Part shown: in pieces, positions 12,117-19,293 of the stretch | Layout of the letters: every line of letters begins with the position of its first letter | Numbering within the stretch: the first letter of the stretch is position 1 | Assembly (NCBI GenBank): GCA_023416055.1 | Contig: JAEZIH010000031.1 | Coordinates: 1-19,293, forward strand | Reading direction: 5' to 3' | Source of the DNA: Pseudomonadota bacterium | GTDB lineage: Bacteria; Pseudomonadota; Alphaproteobacteria; Caulobacterales; Caulobacteraceae | DNA length: 19,293 nt | Made by a program: the position numbers and the translations under genes | The notes under the pieces: model-generated | Database searches by the model: none | Told to the model about the DNA's origin: nothing | The model's input: the letters and a program-made list of their open reading frames with translations, nothing else

Positions 12117-13292
12117 TTGATCCCCGAGCGCGCGCCTTACGCAGAATACCCCGAGCACAGCCGGGGGCGCCTCGTCCCCGAGCCGGTCAGCCGCACCCGC
12201 AACGCCTACGCCCGCGACCGCGACCGCATCATCCACGCCACGGCCTTCCGCCGGCTGAAGGAGAAGACCCAGGTCTTCGTGGCCCACGAGGGCGACCACT
12301 ACCGCACGCGGCTGACGCACAGCCTGGAAGTGGCGCAGATCGCCCGCTCGGTCGCCCACGCCCTGCGGCTGGACACGGACCTGGCCGAGACCGTGGCCCT
12401 GGCCCACGACCTGGGCCATCCGCCGTTCGGCCATTCCGGCGAGGACGAGCTGCAGGCCCGCATGGCGCCGTGGGGCGGCTTCGATCATAATGTCCAGACC
12501 TTCCGCGTGGTGACCAAGCTGGAGGAGCGCTATCCCGGCTTCGACGGCCTGAACCTGAGCTGGGAGACCGTCGAGGGGGTGGTCAAGCACAATGGCCCGG
12601 TCAGCCACCGGCTGGACGAGCCGGCGTGGCGGGCCATCGCCGACTACGCCCCCGGCTGGGATCTGAGGCTGGACAGCTTCGCCTCGCTGGAAGCCCAGGC
12701 CGCGGCCATAGCCGACGACATCGCGTACAACAACCACGACGTCGACGACGGGGTGCAGGCCGGCCTGTTCACCCTGGCCGACCTGGCCGAGGTGCCGCTG
12801 ATCGGGCCGGTGCTGCACGGGGTGCGCAAGGACTGGCCGGACATCGACGAGCGCATGGTCCGCATCGAGGCGGTGCGGCGGATGATCGGCGTGATGGTCG
12901 AGGACGTGCTGGCCGAGACCGAGGCGCGCATAGAGGCCGACGGCATCCGCTCGACCGAGGACGTGCGCACGGCCTCGCGGCCGCTGGTGGCGTTCTCGCA
13001 CGCCATGCTGGCCGACCTGGGCGTTCTACGCGCCTTCCTGTTCGAGCGCATGTATCGCCATTACCGGGTGAACCGGACGCGCAGCCAGGCGCGGCGGCTG
13101 CTGGGCGAGATGTTCGAGCTGTTCATGGCCGATCCCGGCACCCTGCCGCCCGAGTGGTCGGGCAAGGCCGGGACCGCGGACGAGGCGCGCCGGGCGCGGG
13201 CGGTGTGCGACTACATCGCCGGCATGACCGACCGCTACGCCATCGAGGAGCACAGGAAGCTGTTCAGCCTCGACCTCGCCCTCGATCTGTGA
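12117..13292 (+). CDS. dgt: Deoxyguanosinetriphosphate triphosphohydrolase (dGTPase-like, HD domain)
   Basis: A protein of 391 residues of the HD superfamily, which splits dNTPs into the deoxynucleoside and triphosphate and so limits the dNTP pool. It carries [21 protein letters not shown] near residues 33-53. The metal-binding residues are H68 in R-L-T-H-S-L-E-V, H97-D98 in [11 protein letters not shown] and the late aspartate in D-D-I-A-Y-N-N-H-D. The length suits the shorter type 2 enzymes of Alphaproteobacteria. The start is TTG 12117: there is no in-frame ATG or GTG between it and the upstream stop at 12063, and the R-A-P-Y-A-E segment just after it is conserved in relatives as I recall. 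argS, often next in related genomes, is absent. Confidence 0.92.
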   Translation: MIPERAPYAEYPEHSRGRLVPEPVSRTRNAYARDRDRIIHATAFRRLKEKTQVFVAHEGDHYRTRLTHSLEVAQIARSVAHALRLDTDLAETVALAHDLGHPPFGHSGEDELQARMAPWGGFDHNVQTFRVVTKLEERYPGFDGLNLSWETVEGVVKHNGPVSHRLDEPAWRAIADYAPGWDLRLDSFASLEAQAAAIADDIAYNNHDVDDGVQAGLFTLADLAEVPLIGPVLHGVRKDWPDIDERMVRIEAVRRMIGVMVEDVLAETEARIEADGIRSTEDVRTASRPLVAFSHAMLADLGVLRAFLFERMYRHYRVNRTRSQARRLLGEMFELFMADPGTLPPEWSGKAGTADEARRARAVCDYIAGMTDRYAIEEHRKLFSLDLALDL

Positions 13293-13327
13293 TTCGAAAG
13301 GCGCCGCTGGGCGGGTAGGATGAGCGT

Positions 13328-13347
13328 CCGCGCGTCGATTCGCGCGG
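13328..13347 (+). other. Strong hairpin between dgt and the SPOR gene
   Basis: CCGCGCG (13328-13334) and CGCGCGG (13341-13347) form a perfect 7-bp GC stem around a 6-base loop. A GANTC site overlaps the loop (13337-13341) and another lies at 13291-13295. No T-tract follows, so it may be a weak terminator, an mRNA-stabilising end or a leader structure. Confidence 0.45.
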
Positions 13348-13366
13348 CACGACGGAAGGCGCGGCC

Positions 13367-14113
13367 ATGTCCCACGAAGATCCCTATCGCCCGAATCCCG
13401 GCCGCGACCGCGGCGCCTATACGCCCCCGACCGACGACGACCTGCCATTCAATCGCCAGGGCTATGACCCGCGCCGCGGCGGCGGGGCGGGGGGCGGCGG
13501 CGGCAAGGCCCCGCCCCTGACGCTGATCATCTCGGCCGTGGTGCTTCTGATCCTGATCGTGGCGGTGGTGGTCTACTACCGCGCCGGGCCGCGCTCGTCC
13601 GAGGATGCGCCGCCGGCCATCGGCACGCCCGTCGGCGAGATCAAGAGCCCGGCGCCGATCGACGCCCAGCCGGTCGATCCGACCGCCGGCATCGAGGTCT
13701 ATTCCGAGACTCCGGCCCCGTCCGCGGCGCCGACCTTCACGCCTCCGCCGGAAGAGGTGCAGCCGCGCCCCGCGCCGCGTCCGATCGAAGCCGCGCCCCT
13801 TCCCGCCCCGGCGCCCGCTCCGACGCCTGCGGCCCCGCCGAAGAAGGCCGAGCCAGCGCCGGCGCCCGTCGGCGGCAGCTCGGGCGTTCAGATCGGCGCC
13901 TTCTCCACGCCCGGCATCGCCGAGCGCGAATACAACAATGTGGTGAGCCGCTACCCGCAGCTGACCCAGGGCGGCAGCCGCCGCGTGCAGGAGGTGACCG
14001 CCTCGAGCGGGGCCACCGTCTACCGCACCACCGTGACCGGCCTCAGCCGCGAGCAGGCGAGCAGCCTGTGCAGCGCGATCAAGGCTTCCGGCGGGGACTG
14101 CATCATCCGGTGA
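13367..14113 (+). CDS. SPOR-domain inner-membrane protein
   Basis: A protein of 248 residues with bitopic FtsN-like layout. A polar, Gly-rich cytoplasmic N-terminus of about 50 residues is followed by one membrane helix (about 51-71), a long Pro/Ala-rich periplasmic linker (about 75-172) and a C-terminal SPOR domain (about 173-248; begins V-Q-I-G-A-F-S-T, ends S-G-G-D-C-I-I-R). SPOR domains bind denuded glycan strands at the division septum. The low-complexity linker spans the periplasm. A GGAAGG ribosome-binding site precedes ATG 13367. The stop overlaps the nagZ GTG by 4 bp, so it heads a four-gene operon. It is not necessarily FtsN itself, because Alphaproteobacteria carry several SPOR proteins. 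Confidence 0.88.
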   Translation: MSHEDPYRPNPGRDRGAYTPPTDDDLPFNRQGYDPRRGGGAGGGGGKAPPLTLIISAVVLLILIVAVVVYYRAGPRSSEDAPPAIGTPVGEIKSPAPIDAQPVDPTAGIEVYSETPAPSAAPTFTPPPEEVQPRPAPRPIEAAPLPAPAPAPTPAAPPKKAEPAPAPVGGSSGVQIGAFSTPGIAEREYNNVVSRYPQLTQGGSRRVQEVTASSGATVYRTTVTGLSREQASSLCSAIKASGGDCIIR

Positions 14114-15162
14114 AGCGCTCCGCGGCGATCTACGGCTGCGCCGGCCTTCGGCTGTCGGCGGAGGAGAAGGCTTTCTTCTCCGACGTCCGGCCGTGGGGCT
14201 TCATCGTCTTTCGCCGCAACGTCGACAGTCCGGACCAGCTGCGCGCCCTCACCGACGAGATGCGGGAGTGCGTCGACGACGCCGACGCCCCCGTGCTGGT
14301 CGACCAGGAGGGGGGCCGTGTGCAGCGCCTCGGTCCGCCCCACTGGCCGAAGTATCCGCCCGCGCAGGCTTATCTGCGGGCCGTAGGCGACCCGCCGGCG
14401 GCGCGTGAACTGGTCCGCCTCGGCGCGCGGCTGATGGCCCATGACCTGAGGTCGGTCGGGATCACCGTCGACTGCGCCCCGGTGCTGGACGTTCCGGTGG
14501 AAGGGGCGCACGACATCATCGGCGACCGGGCCTGGGCGCGCGATCCGGCCACCGTAGCCATGCTGGGCCGCGCCGCCGCCGAGGGCCTGCTGGCCGGCGG
14601 CGTGCTGCCCGTGATCAAGCACATGCCGGGTCACGGCCGCGCCTTCGCCGACAGCCACCACGAACTGCCGGTGGTGCATGCCGACCTGAAGACCCTCGAC
14701 GCCTGGGATTTCGCCCCCTTCCGCGCCCTGTCGGACATGCCGGCGGCGATGACGGCGCACGTCGTCTTCACCGCCATCGACGGCAAGCGCCCCGCCACCA
14801 TCTCGAAGAAGGCGGTGAAGCTGATGCGGCGCGAGCTCGGCTTCGGGGGTCTGATCGTCACCGACGACCTGTCGATGAAGGCGCTGTCCGGATCGCTGAC
14901 GGAACGGGCCGAGGCGGCGCTGAAGGCCGGCTGCGACATCGTCCTGCACTGCAACGGCGACCTGGCCGAGATGCGCGCCGTGGCCGAGGGGGCCGAAGCG
15001 CTGAAGGGCGGTGCGGCCAAGCGCGCAGAGGCGGCGCTGGCGCGGATCGTGCGCGAGCCGGAGCCGCTGGACCCGCTGGCTGCGCGCGCCCGGTTCGACG
15101 CCCTGATGGCCGGGCGGCTGGAGGCGGCGCGGGGACCTGACGTCGGCGAGGCGCAGGCATGA
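14110..15162 (+). CDS. nagZ: Beta-N-acetylhexosaminidase NagZ (GH3)
   Basis: A protein of 350 residues of glycoside hydrolase family 3, which removes GlcNAc from anhydro-muropeptides in peptidoglycan recycling in the cytoplasm. The NagZ signature K170-H-M-P-G-H175-G...D181-S-H183 is present and includes the mobile-loop acid/base dyad. The nucleophile aspartate is in V-T-D-D-L-S-M-K-A-L (252-253). V-D-Q-E-G-G-R-V-Q-R-L lies near 64-74. GTG 14110 overlaps the SPOR stop (GTGA) and the stop overlaps the scpA ATG (ATGA). In organisms with an inducible AmpC, NagZ products influence beta-lactamase expression; nothing here tests that. Confidence 0.94.
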   Translation: MKRSAAIYGCAGLRLSAEEKAFFSDVRPWGFIVFRRNVDSPDQLRALTDEMRECVDDADAPVLVDQEGGRVQRLGPPHWPKYPPAQAYLRAVGDPPAARELVRLGARLMAHDLRSVGITVDCAPVLDVPVEGAHDIIGDRAWARDPATVAMLGRAAAEGLLAGGVLPVIKHMPGHGRAFADSHHELPVVHADLKTLDAWDFAPFRALSDMPAAMTAHVVFTAIDGKRPATISKKAVKLMRRELGFGGLIVTDDLSMKALSGSLTERAEAALKAGCDIVLHCNGDLAEMRAVAEGAEALKGGAAKRAEAALARIVREPEPLDPLAARARFDALMAGRLEAARGPDVGEAQA

Positions 15163-15980
15163 CCGAGGCGTTCCAGCCCAATCTGGATTTCAGCGCGGTC
15201 GAACAGGCCGATGCGCGGGACGCCTTCGTGGTCGACCTGGAGGGCTACGAAGGCCCGCTGCACGTGCTGCTGGCGCTGGCGCGGACGCAGAAGGTGGATC
15301 TGCTGAAGCTGTCGATCACCCGCCTGGCCGAGCAGTACCTGGCCTTCGTGCAGGAGGCGCGGCGGCGCAACTTCTCGCTGGCCGCTGACTACCTGGTGAT
15401 GGCCTCGTGGCTGGCCTATCTGAAGTCGCGCCTGCTGCTGCCGCGCACCGACAAGGGCAAGGGCGACGAGCCGCCGGCCGAGGAGATGGCCGCGGCACTG
15501 GCCTTCCGCCTGCAGAAGCTGGAGGCCATGCGCAAGGCGGTGGAGGCTATCCAGTCGCGGCCGAAGCTGAAGCGCGACGTGTTCACGCGCGGCGACCCGG
15601 AGGCGACGGTGATCGTGCCGTCGGACCGCATCGACGCCAGCCTGTACGAGCTGATGGCCGCCTATGTGCAGCAGCGCCGCCGGGAGGAGCTGCGCCGCTA
15701 CAATCCGACCCAGCGGGTCGAGGCCTTCGCCCTGGAGGCGGCGCGCGACTGGCTGCGCGAGGTGCTGCCCCGGCTGGAGCAGTGGACCCCGCTGGAGAAG
15801 ATCGCCCCCGAGAAGCACGGCGGGGAGGGGCCGTCGCAGGCCAGCTATACGGCCTCGACCCTGTCGGCGAGCCTGGAGCTGGTGAAGGAGGGCGCCATGG
15901 ACGTGAAGCAGGCCGAGCCGTTCGCCGAGGTCTTCCTGAAGCGCCGCGGACGGGGCCTGCCGCTGGAGTTGACCCCGTGA
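15159..15980 (+). CDS. scpA: Segregation and condensation protein A
   Basis: A protein of 273 residues, the kleisin subunit of the SMC-ScpA-ScpB condensin, which links SMC heads and helps compact and segregate chromosomes. Typical kleisin marks are V-D-L-E-G-Y-E-G-P-L-H-V-L-L-A-L-A near residues 23-40, V-D-L-L-K-L-S-I-T-R-L-A-E-Q-Y and L-V-M-A-S-W-L-A-Y-L-K-S-R-L-L-L-P. The C-terminal winged helix ends with F-A-E-V-F-L-K-R. ATG 15159 overlaps the nagZ stop and the stop overlaps the scpB GTG, each by 4 bp. Confidence 0.95.
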   Translation: MTEAFQPNLDFSAVEQADARDAFVVDLEGYEGPLHVLLALARTQKVDLLKLSITRLAEQYLAFVQEARRRNFSLAADYLVMASWLAYLKSRLLLPRTDKGKGDEPPAEEMAAALAFRLQKLEAMRKAVEAIQSRPKLKRDVFTRGDPEATVIVPSDRIDASLYELMAAYVQQRRREELRRYNPTQRVEAFALEAARDWLREVLPRLEQWTPLEKIAPEKHGGEGPSQASYTASTLSASLELVKEGAMDVKQAEPFAEVFLKRRGRGLPLELTP

Positions 15981-16639
15981 GCATCCAGTTCGCACCGGAC
16001 GAGACCGAGATCGAGCGCCGCGTCGAGGCCCTGCTGTTCGCCGCCGCCGGGCCGCTGTCGGCGGCCGAGATCGCGCGTCGCCTGCCCGAGGGCGCCGATG
16101 TCGGCGGGGCCATCTCGGCCCTGCGCCAGCGCTACGAGGGACGGGGCGTCGAGCTGGAGTGCGTCGCCGACCGCTGGCGTTTCCGCACCGCCGCCGACCT
16201 GAGCTTTATGATGACCGAGGAGCGCGAGGAGCCCCGGCGGCTGTCGAAGGCCGCGCTGGAGACCCTGGCGATCATCGCCTACCACCAGCCCTGCACCCGC
16301 GCCGAGATCGAGAGCGTGCGCGGCGTGTCGCTGTCGAAAGGTACGCTCGACCTGCTGCTGGAGATGGGCTTCGTGAAGCTGAAGGGCCGCCGCCGCACGC
16401 CCGGCCGCCCCGTGACCTATGGCACCACCGACCGCTTCCTGGAGCATTTCAGCCTGGCCAGCCTGTACGACCTGCCCGGCGTGCAGGAGATGAAGGCCGC
16501 GGGCCTGCTGGACCTCTCGATCCCGGCCGGCTTCGAGGTGCCGGACCCGACCCGTGCCCCCGACGAGGACGAGACGCCACTGCTGCCGGGCGAGGAGGAC
16601 GCGCCCGAGTTCGCGCAGGACTTCGTTGGGGAGGACTGA
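15977..16639 (+). CDS. scpB: Segregation and condensation protein B
   Basis: A protein of 220 residues with two winged-helix domains, the partner of ScpA in the condensin complex. Family segments are R-R-V-E-A-L-L-F-A-A near the start, S-K-A-A-L-E-T-L-A-I-I-A-Y-H-Q-P-C-T-R-A-E-I-E, V-R-G-V-S and G-R-P-V-T-Y-G-T-T-D-R-F-L-E-H-F. The acidic C-terminal tail (D-E-D-E-T, G-E-E-D) is poorly conserved in the family. GTG 15977 overlaps the scpA stop. In many Alphaproteobacteria tatABC follows; here murC follows after 46 bp. Confidence 0.95.
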   Translation: MSIQFAPDETEIERRVEALLFAAAGPLSAAEIARRLPEGADVGGAISALRQRYEGRGVELECVADRWRFRTAADLSFMMTEEREEPRRLSKAALETLAIIAYHQPCTRAEIESVRGVSLSKGTLDLLLEMGFVKLKGRRRTPGRPVTYGTTDRFLEHFSLASLYDLPGVQEMKAAGLLDLSIPAGFEVPDPTRAPDEDETPLLPGEEDAPEFAQDFVGED

Positions 16640-16685
16640 GCGGCAGGGAGGTGCAATCGCCCGCGCAGCTTGCTAAGCGGCTGCG

Positions 16686-18116
16686 ATGATCGCCCGCCTG
16701 CGTCCCGTCCCGTTCAACCTCGGCCCCGTCCACTTCGTCGGCATCGGCGGGATCGGCATGAGCGGCATCGCCGAGATCATGCTCAAGATCGGCTATTCGG
16801 TGCAGGGCTCGGACGCCCGCGCCAGCGCCAACACCGAGCGGCTGGAGAAGCTGGGGGCCAGGATATTCATCGGCCACGACGCGGCGCATCTGGGCGACGA
16901 GGTCGCGGCGGTGGTCTATTCGACCGCGGTCAAGCCGAGCAATCCCGAGATGGTCGCCGCCCGCGAACGCCGCATCCCGCTGGTTCGGCGGGCCGAGATG
17001 CTGGCCGAGCTGATGCGGCTGCAGTTCTCGATCGGCGTCGGCGGCACGCACGGCAAGACCACGACCACCTCGATGGTCGCGGCCGTGCTGGACGCGGCGG
17101 GGCTGGACCCGACCGTGGTCAACGGCGGCATCATCAACGCCTACGGCACCAACGCCAAGGTCGGCGACGGCGACTGGATCGTGGTCGAGGCCGACGAGAG
17201 CGACGGCAGCTTCCTGCGTCTGAAGTGCACCGTGGCGGTGATCACCAACATCGACCCGGAGCACCTCGACCACTACGGCGACTTCGACGCCCTGCGGAAG
17301 GCGTTCTGCGACTTCATCGAGGACATACCCTTCTACGGCTTCGGCGTGGTCTGTCTGGACCATCCCGAGGTGCAGCGGCTGGCCGCCTCGATCGACAACC
17401 GGCGCCTGGTGACCTACGGGCTCAATCCGCAGGCCATGGTCCGCGCCGACAATGTGGACATGTCGCCGGACGGCGCCCGCTTCGACGTGGTCATCCAGCA
17501 GCAGGGCCTCGCCGCCCTGGACGAGCCGATCCGCATCCCCGGCCTGCACCTGCCCATGGCAGGCTGGCACAACGTCTCCAACGCCCTGGCCGCCATCGCG
17601 GTGGCGCGCGAGCTGGACGTGTCCGACGACGCCATCCGCGCCGGCCTCGCCGGCTTCGGCGGGGTGAAGCGCCGCTTCACCACCACCGGCGTCGCCCACG
17701 GCGTGCGCATCATCGACGACTACGGCCACCATCCGGTGGAGATCGCCGCCGTGCTCAAGGCCGCCCGCCAGGTCGCCGAGGGGCGCGTCATCGCCGTGGT
17801 CCAGCCGCACCGCTACACCCGCCTGCGCGACCTGATGGAGGAGTTCTCGACCTGTTTCTCCGACGCCGACGCCGTCTGGGTGGCCGACGTCTACGCCGCC
17901 GGCGAGTCGCCGATCGACGGCATCCACAAGGAGGCCCTGGTCGAGGGCGTCCGCCGCTTCGGCCACCGCTCGGTGCAGGCGCTGGACAGCGCCGAGGCCC
18001 TGCCGGCCGTGATCCGCGCCGAGGCGAAGCCGGGCGACCTCGTCGTCTGCCTCGGCGCCGGCGACATCACCCAGTGGGCCTACGCCCTGCCGGGCCAGCT
18101 GGAGGCGCTGGGGTGA
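16686..18116 (+). CDS. murC: UDP-N-acetylmuramate--L-alanine ligase
   Basis: A protein of 476 residues that adds L-alanine to UDP-MurNAc using ATP, the first peptide step in cytoplasmic peptidoglycan precursor synthesis. The N-terminal nucleotide-sugar domain has [15 protein letters not shown]. The ATP loop is G119-G-T-H-G-K-T-T-T-T. Later marks are [30 protein letters not shown] and P-H-R-Y-T-R. ATG 16686 gives the usual N-terminus. There is no good ribosome-binding site, and GCTAAG 8 bp upstream (16672-16677) could be part of a -10 region. murG, the usual upstream neighbour in division/cell-wall clusters, is absent; scpB takes that place. Confidence 0.95.
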   Translation: MIARLRPVPFNLGPVHFVGIGGIGMSGIAEIMLKIGYSVQGSDARASANTERLEKLGARIFIGHDAAHLGDEVAAVVYSTAVKPSNPEMVAARERRIPLVRRAEMLAELMRLQFSIGVGGTHGKTTTTSMVAAVLDAAGLDPTVVNGGIINAYGTNAKVGDGDWIVVEADESDGSFLRLKCTVAVITNIDPEHLDHYGDFDALRKAFCDFIEDIPFYGFGVVCLDHPEVQRLAASIDNRRLVTYGLNPQAMVRADNVDMSPDGARFDVVIQQQGLAALDEPIRIPGLHLPMAGWHNVSNALAAIAVARELDVSDDAIRAGLAGFGGVKRRFTTTGVAHGVRIIDDYGHHPVEIAAVLKAARQVAEGRVIAVVQPHRYTRLRDLMEEFSTCFSDADAVWVADVYAAGESPIDGIHKEALVEGVRRFGHRSVQALDSAEALPAVIRAEAKPGDLVVCLGAGDITQWAYALPGQLEALG

Positions 18117-18613
18117 GCGAGAGCGCGGACCGCTACCGCCCGCCGTACTGGCGAATGATCGAGCCTTGGTGGGAGCGGATAAGCATCTATGACGGCGCGG
18201 ACCGCTTCCTGCGAGAGTTCGCCTCCGCGCCGCAGCCAGTCGGGCATCTGTTCGCGGCCCACTGGCTTCAGAGCGAAGTGATAAATGGCGGCTTCGACCA
18301 GTTCTTCGCCAACTCCACCGGCGTGCTCGCTCCTGAAGCGGAGCTCGGTTTCAAGGCCATCGGCATGCCGGATGCGGCCTCCGTCATCGCCGAGCAGATG
18401 GCGTGGTTTGGGCCTGCTTATCCCCGCGAGCGGGAAGACCGGGAGCGGAAGCTTGAGAAGGGGTCAGGTCTGTTGAGCCGCTTGTTGGCCGCACGTGGCG
18501 CTCGGACCCCGCGTGGCGACGAGGAGTTCTGGACCTTGCTCAAGTACGAGAACGGAGGGTTCCCTGCGGCGGCAGACCGATATGCTTTGGAGAACGACCC
18601 TGGCCTGGCCTGA
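18113..18613 (+). CDS. DUF4375-domain protein inserted between murC and murB
   Basis: A protein of 166 residues from GTG 18113, overlapping the murC stop by 4 bp. The core [20 protein letters not shown] matches the DUF4375 (DMP19-type) signature, a small soluble domain of unknown function often found near toxin-immunity or other accessory genes. There is no signal peptide or membrane segment. Codons such as ATA (twice), AAT, TTG and CTT, rare in the neighbouring mur genes, suggest later acquisition. The end overlaps the predicted murB start by 32 bp. Nothing links it to peptidoglycan synthesis except its position. Confidence 0.78.
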   Translation: MSESADRYRPPYWRMIEPWWERISIYDGADRFLREFASAPQPVGHLFAAHWLQSEVINGGFDQFFANSTGVLAPEAELGFKAIGMPDAASVIAEQMAWFGPAYPREREDRERKLEKGSGLLSRLLAARGARTPRGDEEFWTLLKYENGGFPAAADRYALENDPGLA

Positions 18614-19293
18614 CCTTCTGCCCGAAGTCCGCGGCAAGCTGCTCCGCGACGAGCCGCTCGGCCCCTACACCTGGTTTCGCGTCGGCGGGGCGGCGGACGC
18701 CCTGTTCATCCCGGCGGACGCCGACGATCTGGCCGCCTTCCTCAAGGCGCTGGACCCGGCCGTGCCGGTGACGGTGCTGGGCGTCGGCTCCAACGTCATC
18801 GTCCGCGACGGCGGGGTGGAGGGGGTGGTCATCCGTCTCGCAGGCCGCCCTTGGGCGCAGGTGTCCGCCGAGCGCGACACGATCACCGCCGGGGCCGGAG
18901 CGCTGGATTCGATGGTGGCCAAGGCGAGCGCGAAGGCGGGGATCGCCGGGCTGGAGTTCTACGCCGGCATCCCGGGCACCATCGGCGGCGCCCTGGCCAT
19001 GAACGCCGGCTGCTACGGCTCCGAGACGAAGGACGTGCTGGTCTCCGCCTGGGGCCTGAACCGGGCGGGGGAGCGCGTCGACTACAGCCTCGCCGACTTC
19101 GGCTACACCTACCGCCATTCCCAGGCCCCGGCCGACATCATCTGGATCGAGGCGACCTACCGCGGAACGCCGGACGATCCGGCCGCGGTGCAGGCCCGCA
19201 TCGACGAGATCACCGCGCGGCGCGAGCAGACCCAGCCGATCCGCGAGAAGACGGGCGGCTCGACCTTCAAGAACCCCGCGGGTCATTCGTCGT
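18582..19293 (+). CDS. murB: UDP-N-acetylenolpyruvoylglucosamine reductase, N-terminal part
   Basis: An FAD enzyme that reduces UDP-GlcNAc-enolpyruvate to UDP-MurNAc, the step just before MurC. The frame is open from ATG 18582 to the end of the window (237 residues). Family marks are [46 protein letters not shown] and [10 protein letters not shown], where the serine is the catalytic proton donor. The ATG at 18582 lies inside the DUF4375 gene and is the only standard start close to the conserved region. The first residues ([10 protein letters not shown]) look unusual, so the true start is not certain. The C-terminal catalytic glutamate lies beyond the window. Confidence 0.9.
   Translation, partial: MLWRTTLAWPDLLPEVRGKLLRDEPLGPYTWFRVGGAADALFIPADADDLAAFLKALDPAVPVTVLGVGSNVIVRDGGVEGVVIRLAGRPWAQVSAERDTITAGAGALDSMVAKASAKAGIAGLEFYAGIPGTIGGALAMNAGCYGSETKDVLVSAWGLNRAGERVDYSLADFGYTYRHSQAPADIIWIEATYRGTPDDPAAVQARIDEITARREQTQPIREKTGGSTFKNPAGHSS

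Noticed and set aside
13700..13870. Pro/Ala-rich repetitive DNA as a repeat array
   Set aside because: It is the irregular low-complexity linker of the SPOR protein, without a regular repeat unit.
16449..17966. Minus-strand open frame of 505 codons opposite murC
   Set aside because: Shadow of murC with no recognisable domain.
16670..18112. Upstream extension giving a 647-residue DUF4375 protein
   Set aside because: The extension is out-of-frame translation of murC and is Arg/Gly-rich; the GTG at 18113 with a 4-bp overlap is the sensible start.

Overview
The window is about 19.3 kb of very GC-rich, densely packed bacterial chromosome. Gene content, order and protein style point to an alphaproteobacterium of the Caulobacteraceae, most likely Brevundimonas or a close relative. 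The main clues are the erpA/dgt/SPOR/nagZ/scpA/scpB block, GANTC (CcrM-type) sites gathered in several intergenic regions, many 4-bp ATGA/GTGA gene overlaps, and candidate promoters whose -10 boxes lie almost on the start codon. The genus is inferred from memory of these families, not from a database search. It is mostly a core region: I see no tRNA, rRNA, CRISPR array, insertion sequence or prophage. No stretch of 300 bases lacks a gene.

Layout. (1) 1-893: end of an ATP-dependent DNA ligase overlapping an AlkB-type dealkylase. (2) 984-3478: pyruvate kinase, then a D12-class adenine DNA methyltransferase. (3) 3525-5061: a small tail-anchored protein behind a near-perfect EcfG (general stress sigma factor) promoter, converging on the tag-rnhB pair. 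(4) 5164-6251: a small Ala-rich lipoprotein with a strong terminator, converging on ygfZ. (5) 6337-8861: a GT9-like glycosyltransferase overlapping a dihydroorotase-family enzyme, then a 59-residue protein preceded by three clustered GANTC sites. (6) 8858-10763, minus strand: an sdpR-sdpI-hydrolase operon with a palindromic operator candidate. (7) 10864-11690: two tandem DUF1801 proteins. (8) 11674-12051, minus strand: erpA. (9) 12117-16639: dgt, then the overlapping SPOR-nagZ-scpA-scpB operon. (10) 16686-19293: murC, a DUF4375 gene and the first part of murB.

How the genes relate. Several act in nucleic-acid maintenance: ligase, AlkB, Tag, RNase HII, the methyltransferase and Dgt (dNTP pool). 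Tag and AlkB repair complementary methylation lesions. ScpA and ScpB are the non-SMC condensin subunits. NagZ and the SPOR protein work in peptidoglycan recycling and septal wall binding, and MurC and MurB in peptidoglycan precursor synthesis. ErpA and YgfZ both serve iron-sulfur protein maturation.

I found no clear undescribed multi-gene system. The most interesting items are the EcfG promoter, the triple-GANTC leader, the SdpR/SdpI cassette, the DUF4375 gene wedged between murC and murB, the unusual scpB-murC junction, and the near absence of CTAG, whose only two copies are shared stop codons of convergent genes.
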